DNA of 6,959 nt, taken from positions 1 to 6,959 of the forward strand of contig JAFGJS010000053.1 of NCBI GenBank assembly GCA_016928995.1, in the 5' to 3' direction. The position numbers and the translations under genes were made by a program. The notes beneath the pieces were generated by a model. That model was not told where the DNA came from and did no database searches. It saw only the letters and a list, made by a program, of their open reading frames with translations. Of the stretch, positions 1-6,900 are shown one piece after another. The stretch comes from Candidatus Sumerlaeota bacterium. Lineage in GTDB: Bacteria > Sumerlaeota > Sumerlaeia > JAFGJS01. Position 1 is the stretch's first letter. Each line of letters starts with the position of its first letter.

Positions 1-1
1 C

Positions 2-127
2 GAAGCCGCAAACTTGCTGCTCGAACAACTGCGCCCCGGCGCTGCCTCCCGGAAGCCGATATGCCGCAAAATCCCGATCCAGCTGATCATCCGCAAATCC
101 ACGGTTTCCATAAAGAAAAATAACTGA
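2..127 (+). CDS. LacI/GalR-family transcriptional regulator, C-terminal end (partial)
   Basis: Only the last 41 codons are inside the window, in the frame starting at base 2, ending with TGA at 125-127. The translation begins EAANLLLEQL and includes KIPIQLIIRKST just before the end. This is the usual close of LacI/GalR regulators: the last helix of the periplasmic-binding-protein-like domain (where family members read 'A..LL..L') followed by a final strand of the type 'P..L..R.ST'. Family members bind an operator through an N-terminal helix-turn-helix and are released by, or need, a small sugar ligand. The DNA-binding part lies outside the window. The gene sits directly upstream of, and in the same direction as, a sugar transporter operon whose control region carries a LacI-type palindrome (270-281), so it is probably the local repressor. 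The match covers only about 40 residues. Confidence 0.75.
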   Translation, partial: EAANLLLEQLRPGAASRKPICRKIPIQLIIRKSTVSIKKNN

Positions 128-241
128 CGTTTATACAGCATTTAGAGGCATTGAGAGACCCACTGGATTACGACATTGCCGATTAGGTCTAAAACCAAAC
201 GTAAGCCTTTAGCCAAATATTGAAGGCGGCCCCTTTTAAAT

Positions 242-270
242 TTGACAATAGGCTTTATGCGCAATATATG
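242..270 (+). promoter_or_regulatory. sigma70-like promoter for the transporter operon
   Basis: A perfect TTGACA -35 box lies at 242-247. After a 17-nt spacer there is a TATATG hexamer at 265-270 as a candidate -10 (TATA core kept, 4 of 6 matches). Transcription would start near 277, about 50 nt before the first gene. The preceding stretch 128-241 holds no gene or clear signal that I can see, only moderately AT-rich sequence. The -35 is strong and the -10 weak, which suits a regulated promoter. Confidence 0.55.
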
Positions 271-281
271 TTAACGATAAC
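270..281 (+). promoter_or_regulatory. LacI-type operator palindrome
   Basis: GTTAACGATAAC is palindromic at 10 of 12 positions around a central CG (275/276). LacI/GalR operators are typically short palindromes with a central CpG. The element overlaps the last base of the proposed -10 box and the predicted transcription start, the classical position for a steric repressor. A LacI-type gene ends 142 nt upstream, so autologous control is the simplest reading. The protein-site pairing is inferred. Confidence 0.5.
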
Positions 282-294
282 TATTGCACTAGCA

Positions 295-307
295 TATCGG
301 TTCGATA
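295..307 (+). repeat. TATCG-GTT-CGATA inverted repeat in the 5' leader
   Basis: Two perfect 5-bp arms (TATCG 295-299, CGATA 303-307) flank a GTT loop just upstream of the ribosome-binding site. The word CGATAA also occurs in the operator palindrome (275-280) and again at 303-308, 28 bp further on. This could be an auxiliary operator half-site arrangement or a weak leader hairpin. The arms are short and chance is not excluded. Confidence 0.25.
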
Positions 308-314
308 AAAATTT

Positions 315-320
315 GAGGGG
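315..320 (+). promoter_or_regulatory. Ribosome-binding site (GAGGGG) that decides the SBP start
   Basis: GAGGGG at 315-320 lies only 2 nt before the ATG at 323 but 8 nt before the in-frame ATG at 329. Normal Shine-Dalgarno spacing therefore favours 329. The choice removes two residues (Met-Leu) from the longer reading and leaves a conventional signal peptide starting MRKYQRK. Confidence 0.65.
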
Positions 321-328
321 TTATGCTC

Positions 329-1390
329 ATGCGCAAATATCAACGAAAAACGGCTTATCTTTGGAGTGGCTTGATCTTATCAGCAATGCTTTTCATGCTA
401 TGGGGCTGCGATGCCAAGGAAAACAATGAATCAACACAATCAAAACAATCCACTCAGGCGCGGGAAAACAACAAAAAGCCGTTGACGCTGGCCGTCATCC
501 CCAAAAGCACGGGCGGTGAATTTTGGCAGACGGTGGAGGCTGGAGCGCGAAAGGCTGCAAACGATCTGGGCGTCGAGATCAAATGGGAAGGAACTTTAAC
601 CGAAACGGAAATCGCCGAACAAAACAAAATCATCGAAAACATGATCAATCTCGGCGTGGATGGAATCGCGCTGGCCCCGCTGAATGCCAAGGCCATGAGC
701 AAACGTGTCCAGGACGCCGTGCAGGCTAACATACCTGTGGTCATCTTTGACTCGGCCGTTGACGGAGACGCCTATAGCAGTTTTGTCGCCACTGACAATG
801 TGCAAGGCGGAAAACTGGGAGCGGAATATGTCATTCAACAACTAAACGACAAGCTTGGATCCGGCAAGGGTAAAATTGTCGTGCTGCGCTATGTGCAAGG
901 CACAGCGAGTACGGAAGCGCGAGCGCAAGGATTCCTGGACGCAGTAAAACAAGCCGGCCTGGAAATTGTCGCGGACGTATATCCGGAAGATGGCAGCGTC
1001 GCAGGAGCAAAAAAGACTGCTGCAAACACGCTGGAAGGCCTGATTCATGACAATAAACTGGATGTCGATGGCATATTCGCCTGTAATCTCGTGTCCGCGT
1101 TGGGGATGGCCGCAGCGCTGAATGATTTGCGGAAGAGCGGCATTGCCGTTGATTCCATTTTTGTCGGATTCGACTCTTCGGAGAAACTTATCAAGGAATT
1201 GAATGATGGCAGCATTAACGCTCTTGTGGTGCAAAATCCACACAAAATGGGATACTTGGCAGTGGAAACCTTGGTTAAACACCTGCGCGGAGAGAAAATT
1301 GAAACACGTGTGGATACAGGAGTTGAAGTGGTGACGAAAGACAAACTCCAGCAAGATCCAGCGATTCGTAAACTGGTCGGAGTCGAATGA
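329..1390 (+). CDS. Sugar-binding lipoprotein of a CUT2 (ribose/galactose-type) ABC transporter
   Basis: This 353-residue protein is the extracytoplasmic sugar receptor that delivers its ligand to the ATPase/permease encoded downstream. A charged N-terminus (MRKYQRK) and a hydrophobic segment end in a lipobox, L-W-G-C, with the lipidated Cys at residue 27. A ~20-residue Gln/Asn/Ser/Lys-rich linker follows. The mature part is a type-1 periplasmic-binding fold (Peripla_BP_4, RbsB-like): opening strand LAVIPKSTGGEFW, 'GVDGIALAP', the hinge and ligand-loop segment PVVIFDSAVDGD with VATDNVQGG, and a late 'VGFDSSEKLI'. Length is normal for the family. The start at 329 was chosen over the ATG at 323 because of RBS spacing. 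It is first gene of the operon; TGA at 1388-1390 is 4 nt before the ATPase start. The ligand cannot be read from sequence. The neighbouring GH97 remnant points to galactose or a related hexose. A lipid-anchored receptor is less usual in proteobacterial RbsB/MglB systems. Confidence 0.9.
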   Translation: MRKYQRKTAYLWSGLILSAMLFMLWGCDAKENNESTQSKQSTQARENNKKPLTLAVIPKSTGGEFWQTVEAGARKAANDLGVEIKWEGTLTETEIAEQNKIIENMINLGVDGIALAPLNAKAMSKRVQDAVQANIPVVIFDSAVDGDAYSSFVATDNVQGGKLGAEYVIQQLNDKLGSGKGKIVVLRYVQGTASTEARAQGFLDAVKQAGLEIVADVYPEDGSVAGAKKTAANTLEGLIHDNKLDVDGIFACNLVSALGMAAALNDLRKSGIAVDSIFVGFDSSEKLIKELNDGSINALVVQNPHKMGYLAVETLVKHLRGEKIETRVDTGVEVVTKDKLQQDPAIRKLVGVE

Positions 1391-1394
1391 TTTT

Positions 1395-2927
1395 ATGGCC
1401 GATTGCGAGATGTCTACCCAAGCCGCGCCGCGGCTTGAGATGGAAGGAATCAATAAATCATTTGGCGCCACAGCCGCGTTGCGAGGTGTCAACCTGACAC
1501 TCTTTCCCGGCGAAGTGCTGGCTCTGATCGGAGAAAACGGCGCTGGCAAAAGCACCCTGATGAAGATCCTATCCGGCGCTCTGTTGCCCGACACAGGAAC
1601 AATCCGCCTGGATCGTAAAGCATACCAGCCGCGCAATCCGCTGCACGCGCGCGCATCCAGTGTCGCGATGATTTATCAGGAACTCTCCCTGGCGCCGCAC
1701 CTGTCGGTGATGGAGAATATCCTGCTTGGCATCGAGCCTGCGCACGGACCGTTAATACGTTGGGGTGAAATGCGCCGCCGGGCCGTTGAAGCGCTCGTCC
1801 AGGTGGGGCTTGACGGGCTCTCCCCCGACTGCCAAGTGCGCAAACTATCCATCGCCCAGCAGCAGTTGGTGGAAATCGCACGAGCCGTGGCCCTCAACTG
1901 TCGTCTGCTTGTGCTCGACGAGCCGACCAGCAGCCTGACGCAGACGGATATCGAAAAGCTGTTCGCACTCATCCGCCGCTTGCGTGGCGAGGGTGTTTCC
2001 ATCATATACATATCCCATTTTTTAGAAGAAGTCCGCGAGATCAGCGACCGTTTCACCGTGCTCCGCGACGGACAGACCGTAGGCTACGGCGATACCACTG
2101 ACACAACGGATGAACAGCTCATCGCCATGATGGTCGGGCGTGAAGTGGAGGATTTATATCCGCGTTCCGCCAGAAAAACCGGCGAAACAGTTTTGGAAAT
2201 CAAAGGACTCTCAGGCGCCGTCAAACCGGACGACGTTCATTTGACATTAAAACGTGGAGAAATTCTCGGCATTGCAGGTCTGGTTGGATCAGGACGGACG
2301 GAATTCATGCGCGCCATTTTTGGGCTTGATCCTATTCGCTGTGGAGACGTGACAATCAATGGCGTGAGCGAAGCCGCGAATCCCTATTCCCGCTGGATGC
2401 AAGGCGCCGGATTTGTCAGCGAAGATCGCAAGGCCGAGGGATTAGCTGTCGGCCTAAGCCTGGCGGACAACATCACGCTGCCGCGGTTGCAAAAACTGGG
2501 GCCGTGGAAAATGGTCCTGCCGTCACGTCAGATTTCGGCCTCGCAACCCTGGATCGAAAAAATCCCCATCAAATGCCAATCCGCCGCGCAAACCGTGCAA
2601 TCGCTCTCCGGCGGAAATCAGCAAAAAGTAGCCATCGCCCGCTTGCTGCATGCCGACGTGGACATCCTGCTATTGGATGAACCGACGCGCGGCATCGACG
2701 TTGGCTCCAAAGCGCAAATCTATCGATTGATCGACACGCTGGCGGCCGGCGATCCCGGACAAGGTCGCTCCTCCAAAGCAATCCTGATGGTCAGCAGCTA
2801 CCTGCCTGAACTGCTGGGAATCTGCGATCGCATCGCGGTGATGTGCCGCGGACGGTTGACACCGGCGTTGCCAGTCACTGAATGGACCGAGCATACTTTG
2901 ATGGCCGCCGCGATTGGAAAGGAATAA
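1395..2927 (+). CDS. CUT2-family sugar ABC transporter ATPase, two ABC domains
   Basis: A 510-residue fused double ATPase of the RbsA/MglA/XylG type, which powers monosaccharide import by the neighbouring permease. Domain 1 has Walker A GENGAGKST (residues 46-54), an LSIAQQQ signature (151-157) and Walker B LLVLDEPT with Asp175/Glu176. Domain 2 has the degenerate, Lys-less P-loop GLVGSGRTE (295-303) typical of the family, signature LSGGNQQK (404-411) and Walker B with Asp428/Glu429. All motifs are intact, so it should be functional. A short extra stretch, about GDPGQGRSS, sits before the conserved VSSYLPELLGICDRI segment, where relatives usually have a tighter loop. The start is uncertain. 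ATG at 1395 has only a distant GGAG (1379-1382, 12 nt away), and ATG at 1410 would also give a normal N-terminus. The gap from the binding-protein gene is 4 nt. Confidence 0.92.
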   Translation: MADCEMSTQAAPRLEMEGINKSFGATAALRGVNLTLFPGEVLALIGENGAGKSTLMKILSGALLPDTGTIRLDRKAYQPRNPLHARASSVAMIYQELSLAPHLSVMENILLGIEPAHGPLIRWGEMRRRAVEALVQVGLDGLSPDCQVRKLSIAQQQLVEIARAVALNCRLLVLDEPTSSLTQTDIEKLFALIRRLRGEGVSIIYISHFLEEVREISDRFTVLRDGQTVGYGDTTDTTDEQLIAMMVGREVEDLYPRSARKTGETVLEIKGLSGAVKPDDVHLTLKRGEILGIAGLVGSGRTEFMRAIFGLDPIRCGDVTINGVSEAANPYSRWMQGAGFVSEDRKAEGLAVGLSLADNITLPRLQKLGPWKMVLPSRQISASQPWIEKIPIKCQSAAQTVQSLSGGNQQKVAIARLLHADVDILLLDEPTRGIDVGSKAQIYRLIDTLAAGDPGQGRSSKAILMVSSYLPELLGICDRIAVMCRGRLTPALPVTEWTEHTLMAAAIGKE

Positions 2928-2934
2928 CTCTCTT

Positions 2935-4002
2935 ATGCTCGATGCGAAATCAAACAATACAAGCGTCATCTTTCAATCCGCCTGGTTCAACCTCCTGAGC
3001 CGTTTCATCGCGCTGCTCGCCGTCTTTCTTTTCTTCGCGCTGCTTGTGGAAGATGGCAAGTTTTATACACTGCGAAATCTGGAAAACATCATCCGCCAAA
3101 GCGCTGTCTATGCGACCGCGGCTTTAGGCATGACGCTGGTGATCATCGCCGCCGGCATCGATCTCTCCATCGGCTCCATCATCGCCCTGGCTGTCGTGAC
3201 CGTCGCCTGGACGCTCAACCTTCACCAAACGGTGATTATCAACGGCCAAACACAATCCCTCGCTCTGATCGAAAAATGGCCCGTGCTTCTGCCAATTTGC
3301 GCGGTGATCGCTGGAGTGCTCGCCGCCACGCTGGCAGGAGCCGCCAACGGCGTAATGATCACTGGAATCCGCCTGGCGCCATTCATCGTGACACTGGGCA
3401 CAATGGGGATCTTCCGCGGCTTGGCCAAAGGTATCTCCAAGGAGCGGGATATTTATCCTCCGTCCGATACATGGATTTCCCGCATCATGGACCCCACGAT
3501 CAGCAGCCCGGACGCCTCGCGCAACTGGATGATCTTTCCGCCAGGCATCTGGATGCTTCTGCTGGCCGCTGTCGCCGCCGCGTTCATTCTACGCTATACC
3601 CGCCTGGGCCGCCATATTTACGCCATCGGCTCCAACGAAGAAACCGCACGGCTTTGCGGCGTGCCAGTGAACCGCGTCAAGATCATCGTCTACATGCTCG
3701 CCGGATTCTTCGCCGGGCTTGCCGGCCTCATGCAATTCTCCTACATCAGCGGCATCGGCCAACCGACAACCGCCGTGGCTTACGAACTGTTTGTCATCGC
3801 CGCAGTCGTTATCGGCGGCGGCAGTCTCATGGGCGGCGAAGGCACGATCCTCGGCAGTTTGATTGGCGCGTTGATCATCGGCATTCTCTATATGGGCGGT
3901 CAACAGATGGGCTGGCCCAAATGGGTGCAAGAAATGGTCATCGGCGCCATCATCATCATCGCCGTCGCTCTCGATCAATTCCGCCACCGTAAAATGCATT
4001 AG
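2935..4002 (+). CDS. CUT2-family sugar ABC transporter permease
   Basis: A 355-residue polytopic inner-membrane protein of the BPD_transp_2 family (RbsC/MglC/XylH-like), forming the sugar channel, probably as a homodimer. Visible family marks in order are a first membrane helix around residues 24-39; GMTLVIIAAGIDLSIGS (ending at residue 81), the hallmark of this family; PFIVTLGTM; the cytoplasmic coupling segment RYTRLGRHIYAIGSNEETA; and the Gly-rich VIGGGSLMGGEGTILGSLIG near the C-terminus. Many hydrophobic helices lie between them. ATG 2935 is preferred over TTG 2914: it gives a normal N-terminus, no overlap with the ATPase gene, and an AAGGA (2919-2923) 11 nt upstream, inside the ATPase 3' end. 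It starts 7 nt after the ATPase stop, so it is co-transcribed. It ends with TAG at 4000-4002. Substrate specificity cannot be assigned from sequence. Confidence 0.92.
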   Translation: MLDAKSNNTSVIFQSAWFNLLSRFIALLAVFLFFALLVEDGKFYTLRNLENIIRQSAVYATAALGMTLVIIAAGIDLSIGSIIALAVVTVAWTLNLHQTVIINGQTQSLALIEKWPVLLPICAVIAGVLAATLAGAANGVMITGIRLAPFIVTLGTMGIFRGLAKGISKERDIYPPSDTWISRIMDPTISSPDASRNWMIFPPGIWMLLLAAVAAAFILRYTRLGRHIYAIGSNEETARLCGVPVNRVKIIVYMLAGFFAGLAGLMQFSYISGIGQPTTAVAYELFVIAAVVIGGGSLMGGEGTILGSLIGALIIGILYMGGQQMGWPKWVQEMVIGAIIIIAVALDQFRHRKMH

Positions 4003-4038
4003 ATTATTCATAATTCCAAATCCCAGCTTATAACTCAC

Positions 4039-4045
4039 AAGGGGA
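4039..4045 (+). promoter_or_regulatory. Ribosome-binding site (AAGGGGA) of the GH97 remnant
   Basis: AAGGGGA lies 7 nt before ATG 4053, ideal spacing, in the 50-nt gap after the permease gene. No terminator-like hairpin is visible in that gap, so the glycosidase gene was probably the fourth gene of the operon. The well-kept site fixes the original start even though the reading frame is now interrupted. Confidence 0.55.
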
Positions 4046-4052
4046 ACTCAAT

Positions 4053-5768
4053 ATGAATCTTTCAACAGCTCTCGGAGCGGCATTTCTCTCTCTCGCTGCG
4101 CAAGCAGCCTGGCCCGCTGCCGTCTCTTCACCCTCCGGCGAAATTCAAGTGAGAATTGCGAGTGAACCCGCGCTTGAGTAAACCGTCATTGCCTTTGATG
4201 AGACAATCATTGCGCCGTCCGTTATGATGATTACTTTAGCAAATCAACATCTGTTGGGCGCCAACATGGAAATCACGGAAGCTGTCGCCCAGACGCATGA
4301 TTCGACATGGACGCCGGTAGTGCCCGGACGGCGCGCGGTAATCCGTAATCACTACAACGAACTCCTGCTGCGACTTCGGGAAAAGAACGAGCCTCATCGT
4401 CGGCTCCATCTTTGCATCCGCGCCTTTGACGACGGCGTCGCTTTTCGCTATGAATTTCCCGCACAACCGGGCATGGATGAATTCAGACTGCTTGATGAAC
4501 AACTCAGTTTTGCTTTCCATCCGGCGCCCTTTGCTGGGCCGCGGATTACGGCAGTGAAATCTCTCCGCAAGAAAGCCATTTTGTCAAACAGCCGCTCAGC
4601 GAGATCAGCGAACAAGCCTTCGTCGGACTCCCATTAGTCGTCCAAGCGCGCGAGAATTGCTACGCCGCTCTTTTTGAAGCCGCCCTTGTCGATTATGCAG
4701 GCATGGGCCTTCGCCGTGACAACGCAACAACCCTGAGCGGCGTGGCGCTGAAAACGATCCTGGCCAAAGAAAACATTGGTATCGACAAATGGGCAAAGAA
4801 CGCCGAAAAAAAACCGGAAACCGTGATCGCTTCTCTGCCGCATCAGTCTCCCTGGCGCGCGATTATGATCGCCAGGGAACCAGCCAAACTACTGGAAAAC
4901 GACATACTGCTCAATCTTAACGAACCCTGCGCGCTCAATGACACGACGTGGATTCAACCCGGCATGATGGCTTGGGACCATTGGTGGAGCGGCGACGTTA
5001 AAATGGACACCGCGACCGCCAAGGAATACATCCAACTCGCCGCGGACATGGGCTGGCCCTATCAGCTGATCGACTGGCAATGGTACGACCCCTTCAATCG
5101 CGCCGGCGCCGACATCACCAGCGTCAATCCGGCCCTTGACATGGAAGAAATCCGGCGTTTTGCCAAAGAAAAAGATGTTCGCCTCTGGCTCTGGCTTCAT
5201 TGGAGCGACGTCGATCGCAACGACACGTACCTCAAAGCCTTTCCGCTCTACGAACAATGGGGAATCGCCAGCGTGAAGATCGACTTCATGGAACGCGAAG
5301 ATTAATGGATGGTCGATTGGTATCACAAGATCGTCAAATATGCGGCTGAGCATCATCTCATGGTCGACTTCCACGGCGCATATAAACCCACCGGCTGGCG
5401 CCGCACCTATCCTAACCTCATCACATGCGAAGGAGTTCTAGGCAACGAACACGTCAAGCTCGCCAACCCCGATAACTATCCTGACAGCATACACAAATGC
5501 ACCATTGCGTTCACTCGCAATCTTCTGGGTGAAATGGATTTCACTCCTGGCGGTTTTCTCAACCGCACCGAGTAAACTTTCCGCTCCCGCGTGACTCCAG
5601 CGACAGTCCTCGGCACTCGCTGTCAGGAGCTAGCGCTCTTTATTGTCTATGAAAGCACGCTCACCTGCGTCTGTGACCATCCCAAGAATTACGCCAACCA
5701 GCCTGGCGCCGATTTCCTCAAAATCGTCCCCACCACCTGGGACGAGACCATCGGCCTCAATGGCGAAC
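4053..5768 (+). pseudogene. GH97 glycoside hydrolase (retaining alpha-galactosidase type), broken and 3'-truncated
   Basis: Read through its lesions, this is a secreted GH97 enzyme. It has a signal peptide (MNLSTALGAAFLSLAAQA), an N-terminal beta domain ('HLLGANMEI', 'NHYNELLLRLRE', 'DDGVAFRYEFP'), then the (beta/alpha)8 barrel from about 4830 ('SPWRAIMIAR', 'LNLNEPCALNDTTWIQPG', 'WDHWWSGDVK', 'VDFHGAYKPTG', 'RTYPNLITCEGVLGNE', 'FTPGGFLNRT', 'VPTTWDETIGLNGE'). Lesions are TAA at 4179-4181; a 1-nt loss at about 4530-4532 shifting frame (…HPAPF then CWAADYG); TAA at 5303-5305, where relatives usually have Gln before WMV; and TAA at 5573-5575. The Asp in VKIDFM (5282-5284) and the Glu in GNE (5447-5449) lie 55 codons apart, the spacing I recall for nucleophile and acid/base in the retaining GH97 alpha-galactosidase of Bacteroides thetaiotaomicron. 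Sequence after about 5768 is RHS, so the C-terminal beta domain is lost. The end coordinate is approximate. Confidence 0.88.
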
Positions 5769-6291
5769 TCGACACGAAATACGATCCTGCATCCGGCGGA
5801 TCGACGACCACGTTCCGCTATGATCCGATGGGCAGCCTGCTGGACGTGGACGTGTTTGACGGCGCCAGCACGGACAGCGTGAACTACACCGTCGATGTCT
5901 CCGGCCGCCGCTTCCTGCGCGACGATGGCGCCACATCGGCCATCTGGGTTTATCAGGACCGGCTGAATCCCGTGGCGCAACTGGATAGCGCAGGCAAACT
6001 GGATCGGCTCTTTATCTATGGCTCCAGCGGACATGTTCCCGATCTGATGTTCAAGGACGGCGTCGCTTATCGCCTGATCACGGACCATCTGGGGAGCGTG
6101 CGGCTGGTCGTGCGGCTTAGCGACGGCGCGGTCATGCAGCGCATCGACTACGATCCGTGGGGCGTGACGGAAAACGACACAAATTCGGGCTTCCAGCCCT
6201 TCGGCTACGCCGGCGGACATTGCGACGTCGCCACATCAGACATCATCCGCTTCGGCGCGCGCGACTATGACGCCAAACTCGGCCGCTGGCT
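5769..6291 (+). pseudogene. RHS/YD-repeat protein fragment (C-terminal core region)
   Basis: About 175 codons in the same frame as the end of the GH97 remnant. Features in order are a YD-type repeat (FRYDPMGSLLDV); the segment YQDRLNPVAQLD with FIYGSSGHVPDLM (6017-6049 for the latter part); the near-invariant DHLGSVRLVV (from 6083); YDPWG (6149-6163); FQPFGYAGG; and FGARDYDAKLGRW (6251-6289). This last block is the end of the conserved RHS core, where the shell closes and the variable C-terminal toxin begins. RHS proteins encapsulate and deliver C-terminal toxins in contact-dependent competition. Normally the core is over a thousand residues; here only the last piece survives. It has no start codon or ribosome-binding site of its own, and no full-length rhs gene is in view. 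After GRWLAR the frame continues into meaningless sequence (stop at 6551-6553), while the downstream toxin part is in another frame. The left boundary is approximate. Confidence 0.85.
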
Positions 6292-6762
6292 GGCGAGGGC
6301 TGGCGTCCGGCGGGCTTGCTGCGCGTTGGCGACTACCTGGTCGGCCTCGACGACGAGATTGTGGACGTGCAACACATCGAACGCTTCTCCGGCCACTGGA
6401 CCGTCTACAACCTCCAGATCGAAAACAATCCGAATTTCTACGTCTCGCTTCCCCTTGACCGCACCACGATACTCGTGCATAATACGGCGTGTGGTTTACA
6501 TGGGCATCATCCGATACCAAAATTCATGGGAGGCGCCAAGAATCAATTTTTGACGAATATTGATGCTGGGCTTCATACTAGTTTTCATAGCCAGTTGAAT
6601 AAAACGTTGCGCAACGCTGGTTTTCCTGCAGATCGAGGTTCTGGAAATGGCATGAAGGCATTCAACAGCCCGTTGAAAAAGGGTCATTTTTATCATGCTG
6701 CGATTGGACTGTGCTCTTGCGGCAGTTTTCCGGTCGGAGCGGTTGAATGGATACAAAAATAG
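6292..6762 (+). pseudogene. HINT-domain tail plus HH-motif nuclease-type toxin tip (fragment of an RHS C-terminus)
   Basis: Read in the frame of base 6292, the segment starts GEGWRPAGLLRVGDYLVG, then VYNLQIENNPNFYVS and ILVHN (ending 6483). This is the closing part of a pretoxin HINT (intein-like) domain, whose terminal His-Asn takes part in autoproteolytic release. Its N-terminal half with the Cys nucleophile is missing. After VHN comes a ~90-residue tip starting LHGHHPIPKFMGG (His-His at 6505-6510) with later His-rich GLHTSFHSQLN and KGHFYHAAIG. The HHPIPKF layout resembles GHH/HH-signature toxins of the HNH/endonuclease VII superfamily that sit at RHS ends; the exact family is uncertain. 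Stop TAG is at 6760-6762. The upstream RHS core is in a different frame, there is no RBS, and the in-frame TTG at 6316 is unconvincing, so I call it a non-expressed fragment. The tip is distinctly AT-richer than the HINT part. Confidence 0.72.
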
Positions 6763-6763
6763 C

Positions 6764-6900
6764 GCAAACTCCGCAAAATGGCGCCGAGAGCGTTCCGGGC
6801 GCTTTGCGGGGCCGCGCAAGCGGTTGAAAAAACCGGAATGCGCATCTGGAGCGCCGTCGCCAGGACTTCCCGCAGCGGGCCGCCGGTCTGCAAACTCCGC
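6764..6900. repeat. 11-bp direct repeat GCAAACTCCGC (6764-6774 and 6890-6900)
   Basis: The two exact copies are 126 bp apart. One starts 2 nt after the toxin stop codon. The other lies within the minus-strand transposase-like frame at its 'SRSLQ' codons. The spacing is a multiple of three, so on the minus strand both copies read Arg-Ser-Leu in the same frame. The repeat may be a trace of slippage or of recombination inside a mobile element. An 11-bp exact pair in 200 bp is uncommon but not decisive. Confidence 0.4.

Noticed and set aside
284-310. A second promoter, TTGCAC (284-289) with an A/T-rich -10 near 304-311.
   Set aside because: Spacing is poor (14-16 nt to weak hexamers) and the transcript would begin almost at the ribosome-binding site.
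220-429. A 69-codon frame starting in the control region (possible leader peptide).
   Set aside because: It covers the promoter, the operator and the start of the lipoprotein gene in another frame, and has no ribosome-binding site of note.
842-1636. A 264-codon minus-strand reading frame antisense to the binding-protein gene.
   Set aside because: It spans the end of one real gene and the start of the next, has no recognisable motif, and both overlapped + strand frames are unmistakable family members.
3276-3992. A 238-codon + strand reading frame inside the permease gene.
   Set aside because: Its translation is rich in Arg, His and Pro with no recognisable domain, as expected for an alternative frame of a GC-rich membrane protein gene. 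The permease frame is clearly the coding one.
4179-5575. Possible stop-codon reassignment: all three in-frame stops in the GH97 gene are TAA.
   Set aside because: The ABC ATPase ends naturally at TAA (2925-2927) with no family sequence beyond it. TGA and TAG end other genes normally. A frameshift also breaks the GH97 gene, so decay is the simpler explanation.
5591-6553. A 320-residue stand-alone protein starting at GTG 5591.
   Set aside because: It is a chance open stretch: the GH97 tail, an in-frame RHS fragment, then out-of-frame nonsense after 6298. No ribosome-binding site precedes the GTG.
6795-6825. GC-rich imperfect hairpin near 6800-6820, considered as a terminator.
   Set aside because: The stem is imperfect and no T-tract follows on either strand in the right orientation; an A-run follows on the + strand.
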